DNA of 64,000 nucleotides, taken from assembly GCA_028023455.1 (NCBI GenBank), contig JAQFVV010013346.1, positions 85,977 through 149,976 of the forward strand. Reading direction: 5' to 3'. Made by a program: the position numbers and the translations under genes. The DNA comes from Epiperipatus broadwayi. Taxonomy: Eukaryota; Onychophora; Udeonychophora; Euonychophora; Peripatidae. This document shows positions 24,589-35,836 of this stretch, piece by piece. Position 1 is the stretch's first letter. Each line of letters opens with the position of its first letter. Under the pieces are notes generated by a model. The model searched no databases. It was not told where the DNA came from and worked only from the letters and a program-made list of their open reading frames with translations.

Positions 24589-24739
24589 GATTCTATTACC
24601 TTTATTTTAGTTTTAAATTAACGTTATACATTGGAGATTATTTACAAGTCTTATTGAAACAAAGATATTTCAAGTAGAAAAGCAATTATATTCATATAAT
24701 TGAGCAAAAATCAATATATATCCAATGCATTTTAATTAG
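23315..24739. other. AT-rich stretch, no gene recognised
   Basis: No gene is seen. It includes a G-rich run near 23970-23983 (cgggggggagggggac), poly-T tracts, (CT)n(AT)n at about 24558-24588, and a weak tRNA-like stretch near 24350-24440 that I could not support. Confidence 0.4.
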
Positions 24740-24834
24740 TATACTCAATAGTCAAGTCACTGGATTGTTGTTAATGATATCAGATTCCATGTAGTTGTAC
24801 TAGTGCATGGGTTTGATCTCTGGTCTTAATGCTA
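24740..24834 (+). mobile_element. SINE-like tRNA remnant
   Basis: A-box-like gtcaagtcactggattg (24751-24767) and B-box-like GGTTTGATCTC (24810-24820) with SINE-type spacing. It abuts the poly-T that marks the 3' end of the minus-strand LINE starting at 24835, so the two insertions are adjacent. Confidence 0.35.
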
Positions 24835-27130
24835 TTTTTTTTTTTTTTTTAGAAAGAGTAATTTATTATTGTGAGATGAGGTATTAATGCTTAGATAGCA
24901 CCTTATAAACCAAAGTGTGAAAAGAATGAATTTAGTAATTGTTATATTGGAAAAAAGATCACTTTGTATATTTTTAAGGAGGTTGTTGATTGTTGGTGAG
25001 TTTGAATGAGTCATGTTACTAATCAGAGTATGACAAGAAAGAAGTGAGGAACAATCCATAAGAAAGTGTTCCAATGTTTTCTCATATCTATGACAGAGGA
25101 CATATAATTGATCTATATTTGTGAAGTATCACTTGTAGAAGAGAAAATAATTAGTAGGAAGTGCATAGACATTTATTTTAATCAAAAAATCTAAATATTT
25201 GGATTCTAGGTACCAATATCTGCAACTTTTTTATAATATATTTGTTAACAAGAAAGACTGACTATTATTTGATATACTGTTATTAGTTTTCAATTTCATA
25301 TGTTTCCCAATAGTTAATTTTATTTAGAAATAAATTATATGAGAGAGTAATATGATTGTTATAAGAATTATTAAGGTTTTGATAAAAGTATTGTTAATGG
25401 GTGGTAGAGTGTCAGTAGGGTTAACAGGAATTGAACTATTTACACTTGGGAAGAAATTATTTAGTTTAGTCATTTCATTGATGACTCTGAATATAAATGT
25501 AGAAATTACATGTAATGAATGACTATTGAATTTAATATATGTTTTACATATTTCTTATGTTTAGAGTTATTGCTTTTTTATTTCAGATTACTTTGATGAT
25601 AAGGGAGTACTTTTTAAATGAAGAAATAAATTTAATAATGGATAAGAATAATTAATTTTAAAAAATATTATTAAAATGTTGATCAGTGATGCCTTAGCAT
25701 ATATTAAAAGGTATGTTTTGGATAATGCATTAATGGTGCTTTTTAATGAAACAATAAGCTCATTTTGAATACCAGTTTTTATTGCATTATATGAAAGGTG
25801 CATTGGGAAACATAAAAATTTATGAGAAGTAGAGGAAAAATTGGAAGGAATAGTCTTACCAATAAGAATACTCCAAGTAGATAATTTGTTTTTATTAAAG
25901 TGGATTGAAAAATTGTTCATGTAATTATTAAATACAATGTCAAAAAAAGGAAGGAGTTTTTTGTTGGGAGAAAAATAACTAAGTCATCCATATAGGAAAT
26001 ATGATTAATAGTTTGGTTAATTATAGAAATATGTATTTCTGGAAATTTGCTTTCTATTTCCAAAAAATGGGGATTGATATAAGTTGTGAAGAAAAGAGAA
26101 TTAGAAAGGGAGCTTTGGGTAATAGAATTATGTAGAGGAAATCCAGAGAGTATTTTTCCATTGAAAATTATGCAAAATTCTCTATTTACAAATAGATTTG
26201 TCAGTATGTAGATATATGGTATTGGTATATTATATTCCTGAAGTAGTTGTAGTGTTTAGATATAGGAACTGAGCCAAATGCAGAGCTCATATCCAATTGC
26301 ACAGCAATAGCACTGTTTTTCTACATTGCCAAATGTTGTCTATTATTACTTTAAACAGAACAGCTTGCTGATAAAATAGACTTTTTTCTTTTTTTTTTTG
26401 CAAACTGAAATTTTGATAATGAAGGGAAAATGAGTAATTGGATTTTATCTTTAATAAGAGATTCAACTATTCTGATGGAGTGGAGACATGGATGTGATTC
26501 TAAAATTATATTGGAATTGTGGTTAGGAATTTGGGTATTGCATGAGATCATGGATGAGTATTATCAGGAATGCTCTTTAACTTGAGAGTAATATCAGATT
26601 TAATAATTCTGTGATGTTTAACATAATGTCCAAATAAGAAAGAGGCATGCTTGGGATAGAAATAAGATTAAAATTTGGATTTAAAACAATATAAGGGGAA
26701 GAGTGTTTTCTCCAATTATGACATTTTAATCTTTCAAAATGGATGATGGTATTGCTGTTTTTGGTGTATAATTAAGAACCCATATCCTTTTGACAATTTA
26801 TGGGCATCTTCCATATATATTTTTGAATTTTTAATAGAAAGATAATTAGCCAAGATTTGTTGTATATGTTTGTATTTTTGTTTGAGAGTTATGATTAAAG
26901 GAATAGATGTTGTTTAAGGGAAAATATTTTTTAGTTGAGGGTGTATTGTATCCAATTCTTTTACTAATCTAGTTGGGGGTTATTTTTTTAGTATAAAAAT
27001 TTATGATAGATTTGATGATGTCTATAAATGTGGACCATGATTCTACAGGGTTTAATTCCATAATGTTTATGTTTTTAAAATAAATGTAAATTTCTGAAAG
27101 GACAGCTTCAGGTGTCAATGGATTTTAGAA
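24835..27130 (-). mobile_element. L1/Tx1-like LINE, decayed copy 2
   Basis: Minus-strand copy with its poly-A tail (poly-T on +) at 24835-24850. Going upstream it shows the C-terminal knuckle at about 25100-25045, reading YVLCHRYEKTLEHFLMDC, where the first Cys of CX2CX8HX4C has become Tyr. Next come the family block LSKTYLLIYAKASLINIL near 25735-25680, the catalytic motif YMDD (codons at 25994-25983), the PQGS-type motif decayed to ITQSS near 26130-26090, and the RT motif SLIKDKIQ near 26450. The region from 26550 to about 27130 matches the linker upstream of the RT. Many stops and frameshifts make it inactive. The endonuclease is absent. Confidence 0.75.
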
Positions 27131-28689
27131 GTAATGTAATAGGATTAAGTCTGAATACTGGATGACTTTGCAAGTTTAACTCAATTTTAATTACCAGTCC
27201 TATCTATCATTTCAACAATAATGCAATGTTTAATCTAATCAATTATATTATCCAATTCAATCATCTAAAAGTATGAAAATTCTAAACCAACATTCTTTTC
27301 CACCTAAATAATAATGAAATCAATTTATATTTTTGGTCTATAATGATTTTCATAACAAGCACATTAACTTTTGTTATCTTGGCAAAAATATACTACATAA
27401 AATGTAATATCATTAAAACAGGCAAAACTCTCTATACCTATTGCCACTCATCATGTGATATTTATTGGCTTAAAATGTAATATCACTTCATTCTGTTAGC
27501 TCACTTCCAAGCAATAGACTACTGTAATATTAATCTTTATTTACAATGCTGAAATCTAATCACAGCCTTATTATTTATAAGAGTATAAGACTTGTTCTTA
27601 ATGAATATGTTCCATAATCTGATTATAATCTACATCAATTAAATTATATAGCACTTTTTCTTTCAAAAATAAACATTCTCGCATTACATTATTTAATTGA
27701 GAATATTTTAAAACAATAACACACAAATTTCCTAAATCTCCATTTGCTCAATTGAATGAAATTATTGGACTCAACCTGTGATTTTAATGCTTGAACATTA
27801 TATGATCTCCCAAGCAACTGATTATAAGATTATTATTACATCTTGTTCTCAATATTTTGAAAATAGATGTTGTTTGACTAAATTTTTTTTGTGAAATAAA
27901 TAAATCTACTAGTTTCATTTCTATAATATAAAGTATTTTATATAAATGTCAGCAAAATAAAAATATAAACAAATAGATGACTATACAATTTGCTTAACCT
28001 TTTTTTAAAAAATAAGTGAATCTTTGAAAAATTTAAATCTTGATAACATGGATCAAACATATATATGATCTTTACATATTTTATTGTAATTCTTTACATA
28101 ACTTATTATATATGTATACACTATATCACCAGTAAAAGCTGTCTCTAAGGCAAGTCTCTCACAAACCTCCCTTTTTCATATACAGAAGATGAACACAACA
28201 GGAACATTTAAAATATATTGTTTATGGTGTAGGGTTTCCTTTTACATAATAATTTCTTCTGTTCAGTGTAAAATGATACCAAAAAACAAATATGCTGTGC
28301 TCTCAGTCAATGGTCATAAAATTATCAATATACTCAATAATATTTAAATCTGATTAAATATCATGATAAATATGAAACATCATTCTTGTGTTCTTCAAAT
28401 CAATGTTTACCTGCAATAGCTATATAAATTGCAACATTATCATTTTGATAAGTAGCAATACTAACATCTATATTTTTTAAAATAAAATAACTCCAATAAG
28501 ACAAATTATCAAATAATCTACAATTATTAAATAATAATAAAAAATGCAATAATTTTATTATTCACTATTTTAAGATGTGTGGTTAATCTCTGAAAGTCAT
28601 ATCATGTTCCTTAGTTTGTATCATCATTAATGTCAATGTTTATGGATCATTCATCTCATAAATCTTAGTTTTATTATTTGTAATTACAT
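27131..28689. other. AT-rich stretch, no gene recognised
   Basis: AT-rich sequence with no supported feature. Frames are short and K/N/I/F-rich in both orientations. Confidence 0.35.
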
Positions 28690-28830
28690 TTATGCATTAA
28701 TTTTTCTTGCAAACTTCTTAGGTTTCTTTTTATAATATGTAGCAGCTTCTTTTCTTCTATCTGTTAAAATATTAGTCCTTCTTTTGGTATATGCTTCTGG
28801 ACTTACCTTTTCCATATTTTGGCTAAACAT
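28690..28830 (-). CDS. Small basic ORF, 46 aa, unknown
   Basis: ATG at 28830-28828, stop at 28692-28690. It begins MFSQNMEKVSPEAYTKRR and is rich in K, R and Y, with a basic C-terminal half containing YYKKKPKKFARK. An in-frame stop lies two codons upstream, so it is not longer as genomic sequence. It stands out because the residues look like a nucleic-acid-binding tail and the patch is less AT-biased than its flanks. It could be a chance frame, a last exon, or a relic. I do not recognise a family. Confidence 0.2.
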   Translation of the reverse strand: MFSQNMEKVSPEAYTKRRTNILTDRRKEAATYYKKKPKKFARKINA

Positions 28831-31174
28831 CTTTTATAATAAAGTTTTAAGCTATTAACATAATAAAGACTTTTTGTCTTATATTTATTTTGGATTCAAA
28901 TGACATTATTTCCTATCTTTATAATTATTTTCATAGATTCTTTACACAGATAAAGACATTTCTTATAGGTAAATTATCATTGAGTAAAAAAGTTCTACCT
29001 ATATGTTTCAAACTGACAATTCAGTTGATGGGTTTTCTTTAAATCACCAAAAATATATATTTCTGATTATTAATGATGATTCAACCAATCATATGACATG
29101 CTCTTAGCTATTCACTGGTCAATTTTTGTACTTATGACATTATTACAGCTTCATTCTAGCATTTTCATTATAAACCATTGGCTTTAAGCATGATTAAAAA
29201 TATTCTACTGGTAGGTATTCCTTAGTGGTTTCTCCTTATAAATCTTCATGATGTCATTTGGTTTTTCTGACTAAAAATTTTATCTTCAGTGAATAAAATC
29301 ATTACCCAACAAAAATAATCAGTTTTGAAAAAGGATGCAACAGCCAATTGGATGCAGCATTTTAATCTTTTTTAAACTAAATTATTTCAGACTTGCTCTG
29401 ACACAAATTTTACATTGTCATATGCTTCCATTTTTATGTTTTGTGATAAAAATATATGGTCCTAATATAGGTGGTATTCCAAGATTTTGTCTAATTCTCA
29501 TAGAGAAAAACAAATAGTACAGCTAGACACAAAAAAATTATTTTCTAAATAAGGAGCTCTCACACAGACTAATTAAATAGGTGCAAAGTATTTATTATAC
29601 ATATGTACAATTTGCTCAAATAGGAAAGTTACAGAATCACCAATAAATGCCAATCCCATTAAGAAATTTTATGTCCAATTAATTAAAACCCTAAACTTAA
29701 ATCTGACACTTAACTCTCAACCCATTGAAATTCCTAAAAATAACATTAGTAACAGAAAATACTTTTTTATACAAAAAGATAAAAATGACAAAGTCGTGCT
29801 TGATTATTAGATTCTTTTGAGTTATCAAATCTACCAGTCCATAACCAAAAAAACAGGATTGAATAATAAAATCTTATAAAAATATTTTTTTCCAATTTTT
29901 GATTGCAAAATTAATTATTTTTCCCCACTCATTCAGATATATAAACAATATAAATTATTTGTAGAAAAATGAATCAAATAAAAAAAAAAAAGATTACAAT
30001 ACACTATATTACATAATTTAATGAAAATGTTAGAATTCTTTAAATATTTTTTTTTGCTTTTTTCTCTCTCTCTCTTTTTTAAACTCTTTTTTTTTTTAAA
30101 AAAAAAAAAAAAGCAAAACAAATATTTCTGACGATTCCTAGACACTAGTGACATCTTTTTTACATTTTAGAATCCTCTATAAGTACAGTTAATTTTTTTC
30201 CCGAGGTGATTAAAATATAAATATTGTGGTTGATATAAATGTCTAAGGAGGAGAGGGTATGAGATGACAAAAACAGAATCCAACAAGCAAATATAAATTA
30301 TTTATTGTATGTAGCGAAAAAAAAAAAATTCGATGCCATTTACAAAATAAGTATTGTTCTAAAAAAGAAAAAAAATCACTTTCCATTTTTCTTAGTTTGA
30401 AATCAACACTTTCTTCTTATTTTATTATGCAAAATATTTTTAAAAAATTTCCTGCTAAGAAAAACAAATTTTATTATACACATGTGAAGGTTTGTAAATG
30501 CATGGATGCACTTACAAAACACAAGCCTGATATTAATCATATTTATACATCTACTTACTTGTCAACAATATACCCATCTTAGCATTTGTTTTCTACGAAT
30601 ATTTTTTATGATCAACATCATCTTCATCAATAATTTAGAAAGCCCTAGCAAGTATTCTTTTTATCACACACAAAAAGCAATGTAGACAAGGGTTTTTTGT
30701 TTTTTTTTTAATCTTGCCATTTTTAGAATCCACATATAAATGTCTAAAAAGATCAAATCTATGATCAAATAGCTTCTATCTGCCAAAATAAAGATTGAAT
30801 GACTATTTTATAATGTTATCGTAAGAATGGCAGATCAACCAAAAAAATTGCCAATGACATCAATTTGTAACTACTTTTTAGACTATATATTACATTTTAT
30901 TGAAAGAAATCCATTTTTATGCATATACATATATATTACTACTGAATTAAAAAGTGCCAAATTTACCACAATCTCAATTATGACACCGTCCCCCTCACCT
31001 CACCTCCAAGATAAATATTTTAATCATTATTAGACTAAAAATTATAATATCATTTGTAGCCCAGATATACATTCGAATTTTAATTAAAAATTAATATATC
31101 TATTATCATTAAAAAAAAAACCAACTACACGGAATAATGAAATCAACTTCATTTAGATTTTTTTCAAATGGAGC
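28831..31174. other. AT-rich stretch, no gene recognised
   Basis: Contains poly-T/poly-A blocks, (TC)n at about 30061-30076, and a pair of complementary T-rich and A-rich runs near 30078-30115 that could fold. The open frames here (29335-29517, 30397-30582, 30827-31033) are low-complexity and unsupported. Confidence 0.35.
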
Positions 31175-31265
31175 GGAGGGGGGTATTACTCAACTGAGAA
31201 TCAATCCTGGATCTTTCAATTCTGACTCCACTACTCACTCCACCATTGCATTAAACTATGTACAA
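31175..31265 (-). mobile_element. tRNA-like SINE remnant
   Basis: On the minus strand, an A-box-like GTTTAATGCAATGGTGG (31257-31241) and B-box-like AGGATTGATTCTC (31209-31197) are correctly ordered and spaced. Decayed, with no full tRNA fold. It lies shortly upstream of the RTE element. Confidence 0.35.
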
Positions 31266-31416
31266 TGAAATTGTTAAATAACCACCAAATATGAATCTGA
31301 AAAAAGTTTTTAATATGACAAACGATATATTCCTAATGTCCACTCCATACGTTCTTGTCGTTGCAGCTGTTATTACTATGTGATTATTCATATAGTATAC
31401 GAACATGGATGGGCTG

Positions 31417-31447
31417 CTCACCAACACGCATTAGCCAGCGTGGTGAG
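31417..31447 (+). other. Hairpin in RTE 5' leader
   Basis: ctcacc (31417-31422) pairs with ggtgag (31442-31447), with an inner acgc/gcgt pairing and an attagcca loop. It is the outermost structured part of the leader and lies in a GC-rich island. Some RTE elements carry HDV-like self-cleaving ribozymes at this place; I could not fold this by hand well enough to claim one. Confidence 0.4.
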
Positions 31448-31622
31448 TTTATTGGCTTTTTACCTCTGAGTTTAAGATCAAAAAACACCATGGTCTTTCT
31501 TCTCAGTGCCTGATAAGGCAGAATGAATGTTTGTGTAAATGATAAATATTTTTCCAATACATATATACAATTATGACAGACAAAAATAAAGCATGGCCCT
31601 TATTCCCAGGAGGCTGAAAAGT

Positions 31623-31646
31623 CACCAACCAAGGCAGCGGTTGGTG
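31623..31646 (+). other. Second hairpin in RTE 5' leader
   Basis: caccaacc pairs perfectly with ggttggtg (8 bp) around an 8-nt loop (aaggcagc), about 50 nt before the ORF start. Confidence 0.5.
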
Positions 31647-31698
31647 GCCGAAGGCAGAGGGTGCTAAGAATCCCCTGATTGCAGACCCAGGCTGCCAT

Positions 31699-34529
31699 TT
31701 GATGACGACTTTTTATTTAGGTACTTACAACTGCAGATCACTTTCAAGTGAAGGAAGATTGCAAGAATTAGAAGAAGAACTGTCTTATATTAAATGGGAC
31801 ATTATTAGACTTTGTGAAGTTAGAAGAAAAGGAGAAGAAACAATTGATTTAAAAAGTGGACATATACTCTATTATAAAGGCACACATATTGGAAATACAA
31901 GTGGAGTAGGATTCATTATAAATAAAAAGTGGAAGAACAATATTGTGGAGATTGATGGTGTATCGGACAGAGTGGCAAGATTAGTTATACAACTTAATAG
32001 CAGATACCAAATGCAGATAATTCAGGTTTATGCCCCAACAAGTTCTCATAGTGATGAAGTAATAGAAGATTTTTTATATGGATGTACAAAAGGCTTTTGA
32101 TCAGAGTAAACAACATTTTAAAATTGTTATGGGAGACTTTAATGCTAGAATTGGTAGACAAATGAAAGATGAAATTGCTGTAGGTAATTTTGGTTATGGT
32201 AATAAAAATGAGAGAGGACATAGACTTGTGGAGTTTGCAGAAAAAGAAAAACTTTATATTATGAATTCATTTTTTGAGAAAAATGTTAAAAGGAAATGGA
32301 CATGGAAGCATCCAAATGAAGGTACAGCAGAATTGGATTATATTTTGACTAACAGAAAATACATATTTCAAGATTGTAATGTTCTTAATAAATTTAATAC
32401 AGGAAGTGATCATCGATTAGTAAGGTGTAAGTTACGTGTTAATGTAAAACTAGAGAGACAAAAATTATTAAGAAAACAATATTTACAGTTGATATTCCTA
32501 ATCTTCAGAAACATTCTAATGAATTTAAATTAGAACTTACAAATAGGTTTCAAGTGTTAGGAGATTTTGAACATGATTCAGATTTGAATGAAATTAATAT
32601 GAAAATAACTGATACACTTTTAAAAACTGCAACAAACATAGCTGGTAGAAAAAAGCAGCAATTGACTAATAAAATTTCTACTGAGACTAGAGAATTTATG
32701 AAGAAAAAATGAATATGAAGATATACAAAAATGATGTATTAAAAAGAATTGAATATCTCGAATTTTGTAAAATGGTATGGAAAAGAGTTGAAAATGATAT
32801 AAGAAAGTATAACTGTGAAATAGCAAGGAAAGCTGCAGAAGAAAATAAAAGTCTCAAAAATGTTAAACAACATTTTTGTATTGGTAGGAAATTTATATCT
32901 GCAATAAGAAAAAAAGATGGAATTATTACTAAAAAGAGAGATGACATCATAAAATTGGTAGAAGATTTTTATCAAGAATTATATAGTAATAAAGAACAAG
33001 TACCTCCTATATCTATTACATCTTCCGAATTGCCCAGAATTTTAAATGAAGAAGTGAGACATGCAATTAAGTGTATGAAGAAAGGAAAGGCTCCAGGAAA
33101 TGATGGAATTATAATTGATATAGTAAAAGAAGCAGGTGAAGAAAGAGAAACAATTTTAGCAAAGTTATATACCAAATGTCTAAATGATAAAGATGTACCG
33201 GAAGATTGGAAGAATGCAGTAATAATATTAATTTTTAAAAAAGGTGATAAAGAAGATATTAGAAATTACAGACCTATCAGCCTTTTATCAGTTTTATATA
33301 AAATTTTTACCAAGATAATTACAACTCGTCTACAGAGAACTTTGGATTTCCACCAACTAAGAGAACAAGCTGGATTTAAAAGTGGTTTTAGTACAATAGA
33401 TCATATCCAGGTATTGAGAGAAGTCATAGAAAGGACAAATGAGTATGAGTTGTCATTATGTTTTGGATTTGTAGATTATGAAAAGGCATTTGATTCTATA
33501 CACATTTCTTCAGTGATTAAAGCATTGGATCATCAAGGTATAGATCCAGGATATTGTCATATTTTAAAGAATATTTATAAAAATGCAACAGCAACAATTA
33601 GATTACATAATGATACTGGAAAAATCAACATTGAGAAAGGTGTAAGACAAGGTGACTCCATATCTCCAAAACTCTTTACAGCAGTGCTGCAAGAAGTATT
33701 TTGTGGATTAAAATGGGAAACTAAAGGAGTGAAAGTAAATGGAGAGTATTTAAGTCATTTAGATTTCGCAGATGATGTAGTTGTTTTTGCAAATAATGCT
33801 TCAGAGCTGCAGGAAATGTTGCAGGAGTTAGCAGATGAAAGTAGAAAAGTAGGACTAAAGATAAATGTTAAAAAGACGAAAGTAATGTTTAATCGATTTG
33901 CTCAAAATATGAAAATAGAGATTGATTATGAAGAATTAGAAGAAGTTAACAGTTACAAATACCTTGGTCAGATTATTAATACAGATGGAAACATAATGGA
34001 GGAAATTAATCATAGAATTAAACTTGGTTGGAGTGCTTTTGGTAGAAATAACTTGATACTAAAAGGAAATATGCCTATGTGTTTGAAAAGGATGGTTTTT
34101 AACAAATGTGTTTTACCAGTTCTTACTTATGGATCTGAGACTTGGACACTTAATAGAAGAGCAATACAGAGACTTCAGACCACTCAAAGGAGTATGGAGA
34201 GATGTATGTTGGGAGTAACAAGAAGAGATCGAAAACGCAATGTATGGGTAAGACAACAAACAAGTGTTACTGACCTTATTGAAAAAATTAAAAGATTGAA
34301 ATGGAGTTGGGCTGGACATATTGCTAGAAGAGATGATAATAGATGGACAATTGAAATTTTAAACTGGATTCCAAGAGATTGTAAAAGACCCAGAAAGAGA
34401 CCACATGTGAGATGGATGGATGAAATAAGAAAATGTGCAGGGGTGTTGTGGAGAAGAGAAGCTAAAGATCGGAGAAGATGGATTAAACTTGGAGAGACCT
34501 TCATCCTGCAGTGGATTGATAATGGTTGA
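31699..34529 (+). pseudogene. RTE endonuclease/reverse transcriptase ORF with three frameshifts
   Basis: The coding frame starts at ATG 31699 and changes near 32075, near 32465 and near 32710; each segment otherwise lacks stops. APE domain: TYNCRSL, LCEVRRKGEE (catalytic Glu), VYAPTSS, GDFNARIG, LDYILTNR and the terminal GSDHRLV (His). Linker 32470-32700 is open in its own frame. RT domain (32709-34529, 606 codons): GKAPGNDG, NYRPISLL, QAGFKSGFSTIDHIQ, FVDYEKAFDSI (motif A), GVRQGDSISPKLF (motif B), FADD (motif C, catalytic Asp pair), LKINVKKTK and YKYLGQI. The C-terminal part YGSETWTLNRR, WAGHIARRDD and RPHVRWMDEI is characteristic of RTE-like proteins. In its family the enzyme nicks DNA and primes reverse transcription on the target. 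All catalytic motifs survive, so the copy is recent, but the frameshifts should prevent a full protein. Confidence 0.9.
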
Positions 34530-34566
34530 TGATATGACATATATATATATATCATATCAATATATA

Positions 34567-34585
34567 TACCACTATATCTTGAAGT

Positions 34586-34629
<44 letters not shown>

Positions 34630-34648
34630 ACTTCAAGATATAGTGGTA
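34567..34648. mobile_element. TA-flanked mini inverted-repeat element
   Basis: TA + ccactatatcttgaagtg... is mirrored by ...cacttcaagatatagtgg + TA. Arms of at least 26 bp are perfect and run into a (TA)n centre. A TA dinucleotide at both edges fits Tc1/mariner-type target choice. It lies directly after the RTE tail. Confidence 0.55.
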
Positions 34649-34689
34649 ATTGTCAAGAGAGTAAAAAGCAAAATTAAATGGAATAAAAA

Positions 34690-35580
34690 TTATTGAGGGA
34701 ATTGAATAGGAAATTTCAAAGAACAAATACGAAAAACATAAAGCAACATTAAAAAGTAAGAACAGACTTTTAGAAAAGCTATGAAATGGAAAAAAGTCCT
34801 ATCCTTAAGTGAAAATACTTATAACTGACAATAAGAAATTTATAAATGAGGTAATATATCAAGAAGATAAAGAATGAATATTAAAAAAAAAATTAATCAT
34901 AAAGGCATCAATCAGGATTTTTGAGGAAATCAGATTAGCACTCTGCCCATCATTAAAAGATAAAACCAGAAAAACAGATGGTACTGCACCAACAACAACA
35001 AAAAAAAAAAAAAAAAACAGAAAACAAAAAAAAAAAAAAAACAAATAAAGTATTATCCGTAATACAAGTCATACAATTTTCTGAAAATTAAAAGAACTCA
35101 ATTTATATTTCAATATGAAAAATAAAGACATATTAATGGAATTAAAATGTAAACTGTTAAAGACATTGATATGATTCATAGCAATCTATGGATGTATGTC
35201 ATGAATATTAAAAAAACAAATGAGAACAAAAATTGATGCTTTTGAAATTAAATGTTAACGAAGGATATTTAGGGTACTTTGGACAACTAAAAGAACTAAT
35301 GAATGAGTTTTGATAAAGGCAGATGCACTATCTTCAATATATGATAAGATAGAATGATATCCTTAAAAGAGAATGATTGGAATCATGAAAAGAATAAGAA
35401 GAAAAAAGGGTAACCAACATTGTCATGGATTACTAAAATCACAGAATAGATAAAAGCATATAAAAAACAAGCAAGAATAATCTAAAAACAGTTCATCCAC
35501 ATTATCACCCATCATCAAAAAGATGAATCAGATAGATAATGATGATATAAAAAAAAGAGTTTTGATAGAGTCTACAAAGT
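34690..35580 (+). mobile_element. Older RTE-like LINE, C-terminal remnant
   Basis: Recognisable mainly at about 35195-35560 in shifting frames: DAFE(L/I)KC, RRIFRVLWTTKRTNE, IMKRIRRKKG, SWITKITE and an end like HHQKDES. This is the C-terminal layout (FELKCYRR..., a basic RRKKG stretch, SW.. then a short tail) of a different RTE-like family from the element at 31.4-34.5 kb. Stops are frequent and a poly-A block interrupts it near 34999-35041. It is older than the intact copy beside it. Confidence 0.5.
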
Positions 35581-35756
35581 AAACTTTACACAAATGATTT
35601 ATTCTGAAAGTCATTAACTACAAATTATTGAATAAAATGAAAACAGACCATCTAATATATCAAAGTATCTTCATGTCATTGTAAAAAATCTATAATACTA
35701 GATACTATAGTTAAAATAATATCCCCACATATGAATGAATTCTCTTGTATATATTT

Positions 35757-35836
35757 GTGATATATATATATATATATATATATATCATATATGTATAGAT
35801 ATATGTATAGATATATATATATATATATATATATAT
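35757..35836. repeat. (AT)n microsatellite with imperfect centre
   Basis: Two (TA)n blocks separated by atatgtatagatatatgtatag. Simple-sequence DNA. Confidence 0.9.

Larger units (their letters stand above)
31380..34545 (+). mobile_element. RTE-clade LINE, near full length
   Basis: A non-LTR retrotransposon of RTE type with a GC-richer 5' leader (about 31380-31698), one long ORF coding AP endonuclease plus reverse transcriptase (31699-34529, broken by three frameshifts), and almost no 3' UTR before an (AT)-rich tail at about 34541. A single fused EN-RT ORF, very short 3' UTR and simple-repeat tail are typical of RTE/BovB-like elements. It is by far the least decayed element in the window. 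The 5' boundary is inferred from composition, and target duplications are not readable because of the AT repeats and a MITE just downstream. Confidence 0.85.

Noticed and set aside
30060-30115. Inverted T-rich/A-rich pair as a terminator or hairpin element
   Set aside because: Simple homopolymer runs; pairing is expected by composition alone.
32620-33175. Several minus-strand frames opposite the RTE ORF
   Set aside because: Shadows of the A-rich coding strand; poly-S/F/I translations without motifs.
34184-34726. 180-codon minus-strand frame opposite the RTE reverse transcriptase
   Set aside because: Antisense shadow of the conserved RT C-terminus plus (TA)n translated as YIYIYI.
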